Below the pieces are notes generated by a model. It was not told the DNA's origin, ran no database searches, and was given only the letters and a program-made list of their open reading frames with translations. Positions 1 to 6,565 of a stretch of DNA of 8,370 bases are shown piece after piece. The stretch spans positions 1 through 8,370 of the forward strand of contig JAKOSZ010000004.1 of the NCBI GenBank assembly GCA_029776555.1, in the 5' to 3' direction. The translations under genes were made by a program, and so were the position numbers. Source of the stretch: Bacillota bacterium. Its GTDB lineage: Bacteria > Bacillota > Clostridia > Acetivibrionales > JAKOSZ01. Within the stretch, counting starts at the first letter, position 1. Every line of letters begins with the position of its first letter.

Positions 1-1
1 A

Positions 2-1036
2 ATTAACCGCAGGCTGGCGGCCCCTGAGGTCATCGCCGATCACGACCTGTATAAAAAACTTTTAATAGAACACTCGGAACTGGAGGAAATCGTCACCCAG
101 TACCAGGAGTACAAAAAGTTCCGCAATGATATAAGGGAGGCGGAAGAGCTCCTGGGCGACAAACTGGACGCGGACTTTCGCCAAATGGTAGAGGCTGAGC
201 TGAAAGAGGCGCAGCGGAGAGCGGAAGAAATTGCCCGGAAGCTTAAACTGCTTCTCATTCCCAAGGACCCCAATGACCACAGGAGCGTAATCATGGAAAT
301 CCGCGGGGGAGCCGGCGGCGAAGAAGCTGCCCTTTTCTGCGGGGACCTTTTCCGCATGTACACCAGGTACGCCGAGAGAAAGCAGTGGAGGACGGAAATC
401 CTGGATTCCAACCCAACGGAACTGGGAGGTTTCAAGGAAGTAATCTTCTCCATTGAGGCCAACGGCGCCTACAGCAGGCTTAAGTATGAAAGCGGAGTCC
501 ACAGGGTCCAAAGGGTTCCGGTTACGGAAGCCGGCGGAAGGATACACACCTCCACCGTCACCGTGGCGGTGCTCCCTGAAGTGGAGGATGTAGACATCGA
601 TATTAATCCCGCGGACTTGCAGATAGAAACCTTCAGGGCGTCCGGGGCCGGCGGCCAGCACGTTAACAAGACCGAATCGGCCATAAGGATTATCCACATC
701 CCCACCGGCCTTGTGGTTACATGCCAGGACGAGCGCTCCCAGCACAAGAACAAGGATAAGGCCATGAAAATACTCCGTTCCAAGCTGTACGAAATGGCCC
801 GCCAGCAGCAGGACGAAGAGCTTATGAAGATGAAGAAAAACCAGGTGGGCACCGGGGACAGGAGTGAAAGGATAAGGACATATAACTTCCCCCAGGGCCG
901 GGTCACCGACCACAGGATAGGGCTGACCCTGTACAGGTTAAACGAAGTGCTGGACGGCGACCTGGATGAGATAATCGACGCCCTGATCACAACAGACCAG
1001 GCGGAAAAGCTGGGAAGCGGCATTGCGGAAGAATAG
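2..1036 (+). CDS. prfA: Peptide chain release factor 1 (RF1), 5' end outside window
   Basis: RF1 recognises the stop codons UAA and UAG in the ribosomal A site and triggers hydrolysis of the finished peptide from tRNA. The reading frame is open from base 2 to the TAG at 1034-1036, giving 344 visible residues. The family is usually about 355-360 long, so roughly 15 N-terminal residues lie before the window. An ATG at 185 is internal and not the start. The N-terminal part is charged and helical, as expected for RF1 domain 1. The tripeptide PVT (bases 518-526) matches the RF1 PxT stop-codon discriminator, whereas RF2 carries SPF there, so this is RF1. The catalytic GGQ loop is at 650-658, in the context GAGGQHVNKTESAI. 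The GGQ glutamine is normally methylated by PrmC. No prmC lies downstream here; in many Clostridia it lies just upstream of prfA, outside this window. Confidence 0.97.
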   Translation: MNRRLAAPEVIADHDLYKKLLIEHSELEEIVTQYQEYKKFRNDIREAEELLGDKLDADFRQMVEAELKEAQRRAEEIARKLKLLLIPKDPNDHRSVIMEIRGGAGGEEAALFCGDLFRMYTRYAERKQWRTEILDSNPTELGGFKEVIFSIEANGAYSRLKYESGVHRVQRVPVTEAGGRIHTSTVTVAVLPEVEDVDIDINPADLQIETFRASGAGGQHVNKTESAIRIIHIPTGLVVTCQDERSQHKNKDKAMKILRSKLYEMARQQQDEELMKMKKNQVGTGDRSERIRTYNFPQGRVTDHRIGLTLYRLNEVLDGDLDEIIDALITTDQAEKLGSGIAEE

Positions 1037-1101
1037 GCTCCCCGGCAAACAGCAAATCTAGTATTTCCACCCGACCGGAAGAATAGAATTTAAGTGAGCA
1101 G

Positions 1102-1114
1102 CCTCCTTAGGGGG
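1102..1114 (+). promoter_or_regulatory. Hairpin that can mask the ZIP gene's ribosome binding site
   Basis: CCTCC (1102-1106) faces GGGGG (1110-1114) across a three-base TTA loop, giving five pairs with one U-G wobble. The GGGGG run, with the preceding A, is the best Shine-Dalgarno site for the GTG at 1121, six bases downstream. A folded transcript would therefore hide the ribosome binding site. The pairing is visible in the sequence. A regulatory role is inference, since a stem this short may simply be opened by ribosomes. Confidence 0.4.
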
Positions 1115-1120
1115 ATTAAG

Positions 1121-1864
1121 GTGGAACACTTGTTTAATGTGGCCTTACTCGGCCTCGTATCGGGCATCCTGGGAACCGGCCTGGGTGGGATTGCCGCCTT
1201 CTTCATCAAATCGGTGAGCAACCGGACCTTAAGCTTTATCCTGGAATTTTCAGCGGGGCTTATGATGTCGGTGGTCTGCTTTGAGCTGGTCCCCGAAGCC
1301 ATAAGGTTCGGCAGCATTGAAACGGCTTTTTCGGGCATCTTCCTTGGTGTAGCCGCAATACTTTTTTTCGAAAACTGCCTGCAAAAGAGGCTTTTGCCCG
1401 CTAAAAAGGGCCGGCGCAATTCAGACCTCATCCAGACCGGAATACTCACCGCCGTTGGAATAGCCCTCCACAACCTTCCGGAGGGTTTCGCCGTAGGCTC
1501 AGGTTTTAAGGCTTCCCTTTCCCTGGGCCTTACCATAACCATGGTCATAATAATTCACGACATCCCCGAGGGCATTGCCATAGCAGTTCCTCTAAAAGCC
1601 GGGGGCATATCCAACTTGCAGGCCTTTGCCTTCACGGTCCTTTCCGGCCTCCCCATGGGGTTGGGCGCGCTGGCCGGAGCCTTCCTGGGAGGCATTTCCC
1701 CGCGGCTCATATCCCTCTGCCTTGGTTTTGCCGCCGGCGCCATGCTCTACATCATCTGCGGCGAACTGATCCCCCAGTCAAAACGGACGTACAGCGGGCG
1801 CCTTTCATCGCTGGGGAACGTAATAGGAATAATTTGTGGTATAATAGTAGCGGTATACAATTGA
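1121..1864 (+). CDS. ZIP-family divalent metal transporter
   Basis: This is a 247-residue polytopic membrane protein of the ZIP family, which moves zinc and related divalent cations (iron, manganese) into the cytoplasm. It carries the two metal-site signatures: HNLPEG at residues 117-122 (TM4) and HDIPEG at 146-151 (TM5). A third conserved stretch, GELIPQS near residue 214, lies in TM6. Hydrophobic segments run from the N-terminus to the C-terminus, consistent with eight helices and a short charged loop between TM3 and TM4. The reading frame can be extended to a GTG at 1094, but that codon has no Shine-Dalgarno. The GTG at 1121 has AGGGGG six bases upstream and gives the usual short N-terminus leading straight into TM1, so I chose it. 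It follows prfA after 84 bases. Bacillus subtilis has a different metal transporter gene (ywlD/mntP) in the comparable region. Substrate specificity cannot be read from the sequence. Confidence 0.92.
   Translation: MEHLFNVALLGLVSGILGTGLGGIAAFFIKSVSNRTLSFILEFSAGLMMSVVCFELVPEAIRFGSIETAFSGIFLGVAAILFFENCLQKRLLPAKKGRRNSDLIQTGILTAVGIALHNLPEGFAVGSGFKASLSLGLTITMVIIIHDIPEGIAIAVPLKAGGISNLQAFAFTVLSGLPMGLGALAGAFLGGISPRLISLCLGFAAGAMLYIICGELIPQSKRTYSGRLSSLGNVIGIICGIIVAVYN
1837..1845 (+). promoter_or_regulatory. Possible extended -10 promoter inside the ZIP gene's 3' end
   Basis: TGGTATAAT at 1837-1845 is a perfect extended -10 element (TGN plus TATAAT). No -35 resembling TTGACA is present 16-18 bases upstream, but extended -10 promoters can work without one. 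Transcription would begin near 1852 and give tsaC a leader of about 208 bases. The bases also encode the transporter's C-terminal Ile/Val run, so the match may be chance. Confidence 0.3.
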
Positions 1865-1891
1865 CCAACCGCCCGGGGGTACCGGCATTAC

Positions 1892-1973
1892 AAACCGGGA
1901 CAGGACCAGTGAAATACGGTTTTCGGCAAGTCACCCCGCGGCTATGGTATCCTGACCGAAGGCAATACCCGGG
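1892..1973 (+). other. Structured non-coding segment upstream of tsaC
   Basis: This part of the 195-base gap between the ZIP gene and tsaC has no convincing ORF but contains several pairings. AAACCG (1892-1897) pairs with CGGTTT (1917-1922). GGTATCCT (1946-1953) pairs with AGG and ATACC (1960-1962, 1965-1969) around a GACCGA loop with a CA bulge. CCCG (1935-1938) can close that arm with CGGG (1970-1973). With the terminator-like hairpin that follows, the layout resembles an attenuated leader. I compared it by eye with the cores of cobalamin, TPP, c-di-GMP, NiCo and T-box RNAs and found no diagnostic match. Confidence 0.3.
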
Positions 1974-1985
1974 CAGCAAGCTGGG

Positions 1986-2025
1986 AAATTGCGCCTGATA
2001 CTTCCGGCCGCAATTTTTAGTTTTT
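1986..2025 (+). terminator. Intrinsic terminator-like hairpin before tsaC
   Basis: AAATTGCG-CC (1986-1995) pairs with GG-CGCAATTT (2006-2007 and 2009-2016), with one bulged C at 2008 and a ten-base loop. It is followed by TTAG and a run of five Ts (2021-2025). The stem is AT-rich at its base, so it may be only moderately efficient. It could end the prfA-ZIP transcript or act as an attenuator for tsaC, whose start is 34 bases downstream. Confidence 0.5.
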
Positions 2026-2059
2026 AAGCCCGCGGCGCTAAAGATAAGGAGTAATAGGC

Positions 2060-3112
2060 TTGAAGACAGAGGTACTAAAAATTGACCCTGAAAAAATTGA
2101 CATAGAGGCGTTGAAATACGCGGCTGCCGTTATAAGGGAGGGAGGCCTTGTAGCTTTCCCCACCGAGACGGTATACGGCCTGGGGGCCAATGCCTTCAGC
2201 GAAGCCGCAGTGAACAGGATATACGAGGCCAAGGGGCGTCCGCCTGACAACCCGCTGATAGTGCATATAAGCAGCACCGAATCCCTGGCGGATGTGGCAT
2301 CCCATATCCCCGAATGCGCTTCCCGGTTAATGGCCAGGTTCTGGCCGGGCCCACTTACCCTCATTTTCAAAAAGTCGGCCCTCATTCCCGGTGTAACCAC
2401 CGCCGGCCTTGACACCGTAGCGGTCAGGATGCCGTCCCACCCCGTTGCCCTGGCTCTCATCGGGGAAGCCCGCCTTCCCATTGCGGCTCCCAGCGCCAAC
2501 CTATCGGGGCGGCCCAGCCCTACGCTGGCCCAGCATGTAATTGATGACCTTTACGGAAAAGTGGAACTAATAATAGACTCAGGCCCCTGTTTGGTGGGCC
2601 TTGAGTCCACAGTACTGGATATAACCACGAACCCGCCCGTTATCTTAAGGCCAGGGGGTGTAGTCCCGTCACAGCTGGAGGAGGTTTTAGGCCAGGTTGC
2701 CATTGGACAAGCCTTTATGCCCGGCGCCCAAAACCAGGACAAACCCCGCTCCCCGGGAATGAAATACCGCCACTATTCCCCGCGGGCCAAGGTGCTGGTG
2801 GTGCAGGGAAGCCTGGACAGGGTGGTTGATTATATAAACCGGGCGGCGGCTGAAAATATAAAAAAGGGAGTGTCCGTGGGCATCCTGGCTACGGAACAGA
2901 CCAGGACCTCCTATTTAGCAGGAGAGGTTATCCCGGCAGGAGACAGGGATAAGCCTGAAACCATAGCCTCACACCTCTTTCAGTGCCTCAGGGAGTTCGA
3001 CAGGATCGGCGTCGGCCTGATACTTGCCGAAGCCGTTGAAAACTCCGGCATAGGCCTGGCCGTTATGAACCGCATGGCCAAGGCGGCAGGGTATAATATT
3101 ATAAAAGTCTGA
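2060..3112 (+). CDS. ywlC: L-threonylcarbamoyladenylate synthase (TsaC/Sua5 type)
   Basis: The enzyme makes threonylcarbamoyl-AMP from threonine, bicarbonate and ATP, the first step of the universal t6A37 modification of ANN-decoding tRNAs. Its product is used by TsaB/TsaD/TsaE. The protein has 350 residues in two parts. The YrdC/TsaC domain (about 1-205) carries PTETVYGLG at 34-42, KGRP at 58-61, SANLSG at 145-150 and STVLD at 183-187. The linker SPGMKYRHYSP at 231-241 leads into a C-terminal Sua5 domain, so this is the long YwlC/Sua5 form and not the short E. coli TsaC form. The start is TTG at 2060, supported by AAGGAG at 2046-2051, eight bases upstream. No better in-frame start lies nearby. 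The stop is 16 bases before ywlE, so the two genes are probably co-transcribed. Confidence 0.96.
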   Translation: MKTEVLKIDPEKIDIEALKYAAAVIREGGLVAFPTETVYGLGANAFSEAAVNRIYEAKGRPPDNPLIVHISSTESLADVASHIPECASRLMARFWPGPLTLIFKKSALIPGVTTAGLDTVAVRMPSHPVALALIGEARLPIAAPSANLSGRPSPTLAQHVIDDLYGKVELIIDSGPCLVGLESTVLDITTNPPVILRPGGVVPSQLEEVLGQVAIGQAFMPGAQNQDKPRSPGMKYRHYSPRAKVLVVQGSLDRVVDYINRAAAENIKKGVSVGILATEQTRTSYLAGEVIPAGDRDKPETIASHLFQCLREFDRIGVGLILAEAVENSGIGLAVMNRMAKAAGYNIIKV

Positions 3113-3128
3113 AGAGGTGGTCCGACGG

Positions 3129-3635
3129 ATGGACAATATTCTCTTTGTGTGCACCGGAAATACATGCAGGAGCAGTATGGCCGAAGGCCTTCTCAAAGCC
3201 GCTGTCGCGGCCGATCCCCTGCTCTCCTCCCGCTATACCGTCTCTTCGGCCGGCCTTGCGGCTTTTGACGGAGGCGGCGCCAGCGAGAACGCCATAAGGG
3301 CCTTAAAGGAAGACTGGGACATTGACATCAGCTCCCACCGGTCAAAATCCATATCAGGAGACGACATAAAAAACGCCGGCTTGATTCTCACCATGACCCG
3401 GGGCCACAAAAACGCCTTAATCTCCATGTTCCCCCATGCCGCTTCCAAGACTTACACCTTAAAAGGCTTTTTATCGGATGGGGGTTCAAATCCTTCGGCA
3501 GAGGAATATGACTACTCCCTGGACATAGCGGATCCTTACGGCATGCCGATCCAGTATTACAAAAAATGCGCTCATGAGTTAAAGGACTTGATTGATAAGT
3601 TGGTGGAGAAACTAAAGAATATGAAAGGCTTTTAA
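3129..3635 (+). CDS. ywlE: Protein arginine phosphatase, low-molecular-weight PTP fold
   Basis: This is a 168-residue cytoplasmic phosphatase of the low-molecular-weight protein tyrosine phosphatase family. The P-loop CTGNTCRS has the nucleophile Cys8 and the phosphate-binding Arg14. The general acid is in the DP pair at 135-136, followed by a Tyr. The P-loop residue at position 12 is Thr, equivalent to Thr11 of B. subtilis YwlE, the residue known to favour phospho-arginine over phospho-tyrosine. This supports a role opposing the McsB arginine kinase, which marks proteins for ClpCP, although neither mcsB nor clpC is in the window. An upstream in-frame GTG at 3117 lies inside the Shine-Dalgarno (GAGGTGG, 3114-3120). 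The ATG at 3129 has proper spacing and gives the family's normal N-terminus, so I chose it. Arginine-specific activity is inferred from one residue and gene context. Confidence 0.92.
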   Translation: MDNILFVCTGNTCRSSMAEGLLKAAVAADPLLSSRYTVSSAGLAAFDGGGASENAIRALKEDWDIDISSHRSKSISGDDIKNAGLILTMTRGHKNALISMFPHAASKTYTLKGFLSDGGSNPSAEEYDYSLDIADPYGMPIQYYKKCAHELKDLIDKLVEKLKNMKGF

Positions 3636-3647
3636 GGCATCCTTGTT

Positions 3648-3676
3648 TTGACATAAGCATCCCTATGCTATAAAAT
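3648..3676 (+). promoter_or_regulatory. Near-consensus sigma-A promoter before rpiB
   Basis: A perfect TTGACA (3648-3653) is followed by a 17-base spacer and TAAAAT (3671-3676), five of six bases of the -10 consensus. The alternative TATAAA at 3669-3674 gives a 15-base spacer. The spacer holds an inverted repeat, AGCAT-CCCT-ATGCT (3656-3669), which could be an operator. The expected start point near 3682-3684 falls within the rpiB Shine-Dalgarno (3677-3683), which is odd geometry. Confidence 0.6.
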
Positions 3677-3690
3677 AAGGAGGACAAGCC

Positions 3691-4149
3691 ATGATTGCCA
3701 TTGGAAGCGATCACGGGGGTTTTGACCTCAAAGTCGAAATCATAAAGCACCTGGAGGAAAAAGGATACGAAGTAAAGGATTTTGGCACATACGACCCAAA
3801 GGACGTAGACTATCCCGAGTTCGGTTTAGCCGTAGCGGAGGCGGTGAAGGACGGCATCTGCGAAAAAGGGATTCTCATATGCGGTACCGGTCTGGGAGTG
3901 TCCATAACAGCCAACAAGGTTCCCGGAATAAGGGCCGCTTTATGTTCCGACTGCTATACGGCAAGGATGAGCAGGGAGCACAACGACGCCAACATACTCG
4001 CCCTTGGCGGGCGGGTTGTGGGAAAAGGCCTTGCTTTAGCCATAGTTGACACCTGGCTTGAAACAGAATTCATAGGCGGTAAGCACAAGCGCAGGATCGA
4101 CAAAATTCGTGATGTGGAAAAGAAATATGCGAGAGGCGTGGAGGATTGA
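3691..4149 (+). CDS. rpiB: Ribose-5-phosphate isomerase B
   Basis: The enzyme interconverts ribose 5-phosphate and ribulose 5-phosphate in the non-oxidative pentose phosphate pathway, supplying ribose for nucleotide synthesis. The protein has 152 residues, the normal size for the RpiB/LacAB family. Visible active-site parts are SDHGG at 6-10 (Asp7, His8), the catalytic Cys64 in LICGTGLG, and His97 in EHNDANILALGG. Having one complete protein with an active-site Cys favours RpiB over LacA or LacB, which act as a pair. The ATG at 3691 has AAGGAGG seven bases upstream (3677-3683). Only four bases separate its stop from the upp start, and the upp Shine-Dalgarno lies inside the end of rpiB, which suggests translational coupling. 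B. subtilis carries ywlG and glyA between its rpiB homologue and upp; both are absent here. Confidence 0.96.
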   Translation: MIAIGSDHGGFDLKVEIIKHLEEKGYEVKDFGTYDPKDVDYPEFGLAVAEAVKDGICEKGILICGTGLGVSITANKVPGIRAALCSDCYTARMSREHNDANILALGGRVVGKGLALAIVDTWLETEFIGGKHKRRIDKIRDVEKKYARGVED

Positions 4150-4153
4150 CCTT

Positions 4154-4783
4154 ATGAAAAACCTTTTTATACTTGACCACCCCCTTATACAGCATAAGCT
4201 GTCGCTGTTAAGGGACAAAAATACGGACACAAAAGAATTCCGGGAGCTGGTATCGGAAATATCCATGCTGATAGGCTATGAAGTGACCAGGAACATTCCC
4301 TTAAAAGAAGTGGAAATTGAGACCCCCATGGGAATAGCCAGGACCAAGGTCATATCCGGGAAGAAACTGGGCTTTGTTCCCATATTAAGGGCCGGCCTCG
4401 GCATGGTAGACGGCATGCTGAAGCTCCTGCCCATGGCCAAGGTGGGGCACATCGGCCTCTACAGGGATCCGGTCACTTTAAAACCGGTGGGCTATTACTG
4501 CAAACTCCCTGTGGACGCCTCCGAGAGGGATATTGTGGTACTGGAGCCCATGCTGGCTACAGGCGGCTCTGCTTCGGCTGCCATCAGCTTTATAAAGGAA
4601 AAAGGGGTAAAGAACATAAAGCTCGTGTGCCTGATTGCTTCAGAGGCCGGTATTGAAAAGGTGACAGGCGACCACCCGGACATCGAGATATACTGCGCCG
4701 CCGTGGATAAGGAGTTAAACAGCCAGGGATACATAGTCCCTGGCCTGGGAGACGCCGGGGACAGGTTGTTTGGAACGAAATAA
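4154..4783 (+). CDS. upp: Uracil phosphoribosyltransferase
   Basis: Upp converts uracil and PRPP to UMP and pyrophosphate in pyrimidine salvage. The protein has 209 residues, the standard family length. Recognisable parts are PILRAGLGM near 76-84, the PRPP-binding segment PMLATGGSA at 132-140, and the uracil-binding C-terminus GYIVPGLGDAGDRLFGT. One residue is unusual: the conserved Asp just before PMLATGG is Glu131 (codon GAG, 4544-4546). An upstream ATG at 4109 keeps the frame but lies within rpiB and would add 15 non-family residues. The ATG at 4154 has GGAGG at 4140-4144, nine bases upstream, and matches the usual N-terminus. An 8-bp perfect hairpin (4722-4744) sits in the coding sequence near the 3' end. 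The 96-base gap to the next gene has no clear terminator. Confidence 0.96.
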   Translation: MKNLFILDHPLIQHKLSLLRDKNTDTKEFRELVSEISMLIGYEVTRNIPLKEVEIETPMGIARTKVISGKKLGFVPILRAGLGMVDGMLKLLPMAKVGHIGLYRDPVTLKPVGYYCKLPVDASERDIVVLEPMLATGGSASAAISFIKEKGVKNIKLVCLIASEAGIEKVTGDHPDIEIYCAAVDKELNSQGYIVPGLGDAGDRLFGTK

Positions 4784-4879
4784 TTCTCAGTATTAATGTC
4801 AAAAATAAAGCCGGAGGGTTTAAGTTTTTTGCTTAAGGGGCAGGTCGAAACAAGGGATCCGGTAAAGCGGGGTTAAACT

Positions 4880-5326
4880 ATGAGGCCTTCATGGGATGAA
4901 TATTTTTTGGAAATTACCGAGCTTATAAAGACACGTTCCACTTGCTTAAGGCGGCAAGTGGGCGCATTGATAGTGAAAGACAAGCGCATTCTTGCCACCG
5001 GGTACAACGGAGCACCCAGCGGATGCAGACATTGCCTGGATATAGGCTGCATAAGGCAGGAATTGAATGTACCCTCGGGTCAGAGGCATGAACTGTGCAG
5101 GGGGATACACGCCGAACAGAACGCTATAGTCCAGGCGGCTTACTCGGGCACCAGCGTAAAAGGCGGTACCCTGTATGTCACCAACCAGCCCTGTGTGCTG
5201 TGCGCCAAAATGGCCATAAACGCAGGCATCACCAAGATTGTCTACAAGGGCGACTACCCGGACCGGTTGGCAATGGAACTTTTAGAAGAAGCCGGTGTAG
5301 AGGTTATTAACATAAAGAACTTTTAG
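4880..5326 (+). CDS. comEB: Deoxycytidylate (dCMP) deaminase, ComEB family
   Basis: This zinc enzyme deaminates dCMP to dUMP, the substrate of thymidylate synthase. The protein has 148 residues. The zinc and catalytic residues are in HAEQNAI at 77-83 (His77 ligand, Glu79 proton shuttle) and PCVLC at 104-108 (Cys105 and Cys108 ligands). TCLRRQVGA at 21-29 is the usual N-terminal nucleotide-site motif of the family. A second cluster of Cys49, Cys52, Cys57, His70 and Cys73 may bind an additional structural zinc, as in some dCMP deaminases. The B. subtilis homologue is named ComEB because it lies in the com operon; a competence role should not be assumed. The start ATG has only a weak GCGGGG ribosome site (4868-4872, partly matching). 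It follows upp, so both neighbours handle pyrimidine nucleotides. Confidence 0.94.
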   Translation: MRPSWDEYFLEITELIKTRSTCLRRQVGALIVKDKRILATGYNGAPSGCRHCLDIGCIRQELNVPSGQRHELCRGIHAEQNAIVQAAYSGTSVKGGTLYVTNQPCVLCAKMAINAGITKIVYKGDYPDRLAMELLEEAGVEVINIKNF

Positions 5327-5425
5327 CGACCTTTTACAGTCTAACCTGATGTTGGGCAGGCTGATTATAAAACTTGGGACCAAGACGCCGCTTGCAGTTA
5401 TCATCCGTAAAAGGAAGGTGTTCTT

Positions 5426-6565
5426 GTGGCTTTCGGGTATGATTACGTTATATCTTTCCTGCTTGCGTTCATAGTGGCATTTGCGGTAACGCCCGCGGCA
5501 AAAAAACTGGCTTTCAAAGTGGGAGCCGTGGACATACCGAGGGACGACCGCAGGATGCATAAAAAGCCTACCGCCCGCTTTGGCGGCCTGGCAATAATAG
5601 CGGGCTTCCTCTTTTCTTTGTTTTTTAATTATGTCAATTTGCTGTTCGGGGCCCCATCGCCCCTCATCCCCGGAAAAGAACTGGCAGCCTTCCTGGCCGG
5701 CACGGCGGTTTTGACCGTCATGGGAGTCCTGGACGACATTTATCAGCTTCGTTCATATCAAAAACTGCCCTTCCAGGTAACGGCGGCCCTTTTGGTTGTC
5801 GCCGCGGGCACGAGGGTTGAATACGTAACCAACCCTTTTGCCTACACAGGCATGTCCAAACTGAACACGGTCCTTTCCTTTGCCGTGTCCACCCTGTGGA
5901 TTGTGGGAGTGACCAACGCCTTAAACTTCATTGACGGCCTGGACGGCCTTGCGGCCGGGGTGTCGTCAATTGCGTCCCTCTCCCTGTTTTTCGTGTCCTT
6001 AACCCTGGAAAACTCGTTCACCGCCCTGCTGACGGTAATGCTGGCGGGCGCCACCCTGGGCTTTTTGCCCTACAACTTCAACCCGGCCAAGATATTCATG
6101 GCCGACACAGGCGCCAATTTCCTTGGCTTTGCCCTGGCGGTAATATCCATTGAGGGTACCCTCAAGTCATATACGGCCATATCCATAGCCATACCCCTCC
6201 TGGTCCTGGGGCTTCCGCTGTTTGACACGGCCTTTGCCATCTTAAGAAGGCTCAAGAACGGCAAACCCATCATGCAGGCCGACCGGGGGCACTTGCACCA
6301 CAGGCTGGTGGACATGGGGCTGTCCCAGAAGCAGTCGGTGGCGGTTATGTACATGGCCAGCACGGTTTTAGGGCTCATAGCCGTCGTTTTGGCCATTAAG
6401 GGAGCCTTAAGCGCCATTGTGCTGGTAGTTGCGCTTTCTGTCCTTTTTGTAGCGGGAACCAGGTTTATGACCTCAATTAACGCCGGAAACGGCAAAAACG
6501 GCAGCGGGACTGACAGTTTGGACGGAAAGCAGGATTGCCTGAGCGAAGAAATAGCCAAGAAGTGA
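5426..6565 (+). CDS. tagO: Undecaprenyl-phosphate GlcNAc-1-phosphate transferase (TagO/WecA, MraY family)
   Basis: This integral membrane enzyme transfers GlcNAc-1-phosphate from UDP-GlcNAc to undecaprenyl phosphate, the first step of teichoic acid or other wall glycopolymer assembly. The 379 residues contain about ten or eleven hydrophobic segments separated by conserved cytoplasmic loops. These hold VLDDIYQL (Asp103-Asp104, magnesium/lipid-phosphate site), NFIDGLDGLAAG at 167-178, FMADTGANFLGF at 224-235 and DRGHLHHRL at 286-294, the sugar-nucleotide His motif. The usual MGD of the third loop reads MAD (Ala226). The C-terminal 25 or so residues are polar and cytoplasmic. The GTG start at 5426 is supported by AAGGAAGG at 5411-5418. 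The wecB gene downstream makes UDP-ManNAc, which pairs naturally with a GlcNAc-lipid starter. The sugar could be another N-acetylhexosamine, but MraY itself is unlikely because the loop motifs fit the WecA/TagO branch. Confidence 0.92.
   Translation: MAFGYDYVISFLLAFIVAFAVTPAAKKLAFKVGAVDIPRDDRRMHKKPTARFGGLAIIAGFLFSLFFNYVNLLFGAPSPLIPGKELAAFLAGTAVLTVMGVLDDIYQLRSYQKLPFQVTAALLVVAAGTRVEYVTNPFAYTGMSKLNTVLSFAVSTLWIVGVTNALNFIDGLDGLAAGVSSIASLSLFFVSLTLENSFTALLTVMLAGATLGFLPYNFNPAKIFMADTGANFLGFALAVISIEGTLKSYTAISIAIPLLVLGLPLFDTAFAILRRLKNGKPIMQADRGHLHHRLVDMGLSQKQSVAVMYMASTVLGLIAVVLAIKGALSAIVLVVALSVLFVAGTRFMTSINAGNGKNGSGTDSLDGKQDCLSEEIAKK

Noticed and set aside
62..1023. Long minus-strand open frames opposite prfA and other genes
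   Set aside because: They mirror the codon pattern of strongly supported + strand genes, have no recognisable motifs and lack ribosome sites.
1037..1120. Missing prmC after prfA
   Set aside because: prmC lies directly upstream of prfA in many Clostridia, so its absence downstream is not evidence of loss; the upstream region is outside the window.
1892..1980. Cobalamin, TPP, c-di-GMP or NiCo riboswitch before tsaC
   Set aside because: Short fragments look similar, but the diagnostic cores (B12 box, the TPP CUGAGA element, the GEMM GCAAAGC junction) are absent or broken. I kept it only as an unassigned structured segment.
4811..4862. Pairing of CCGGA with TCCGG around an inner TTAAG/CTTAA hairpin between upp and the dCMP deaminase gene
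   Set aside because: The arms are only five bases, the loops are large and no T-run follows, so neither a terminator nor a riboswitch can be supported.
5337..5363. Weak hairpin (CAGTCT with AGGCTG) between the dCMP deaminase gene and tagO
   Set aside because: It has six pairs with one wobble, a 15-base loop and no T-run, which is expected by chance in a gap of this size.
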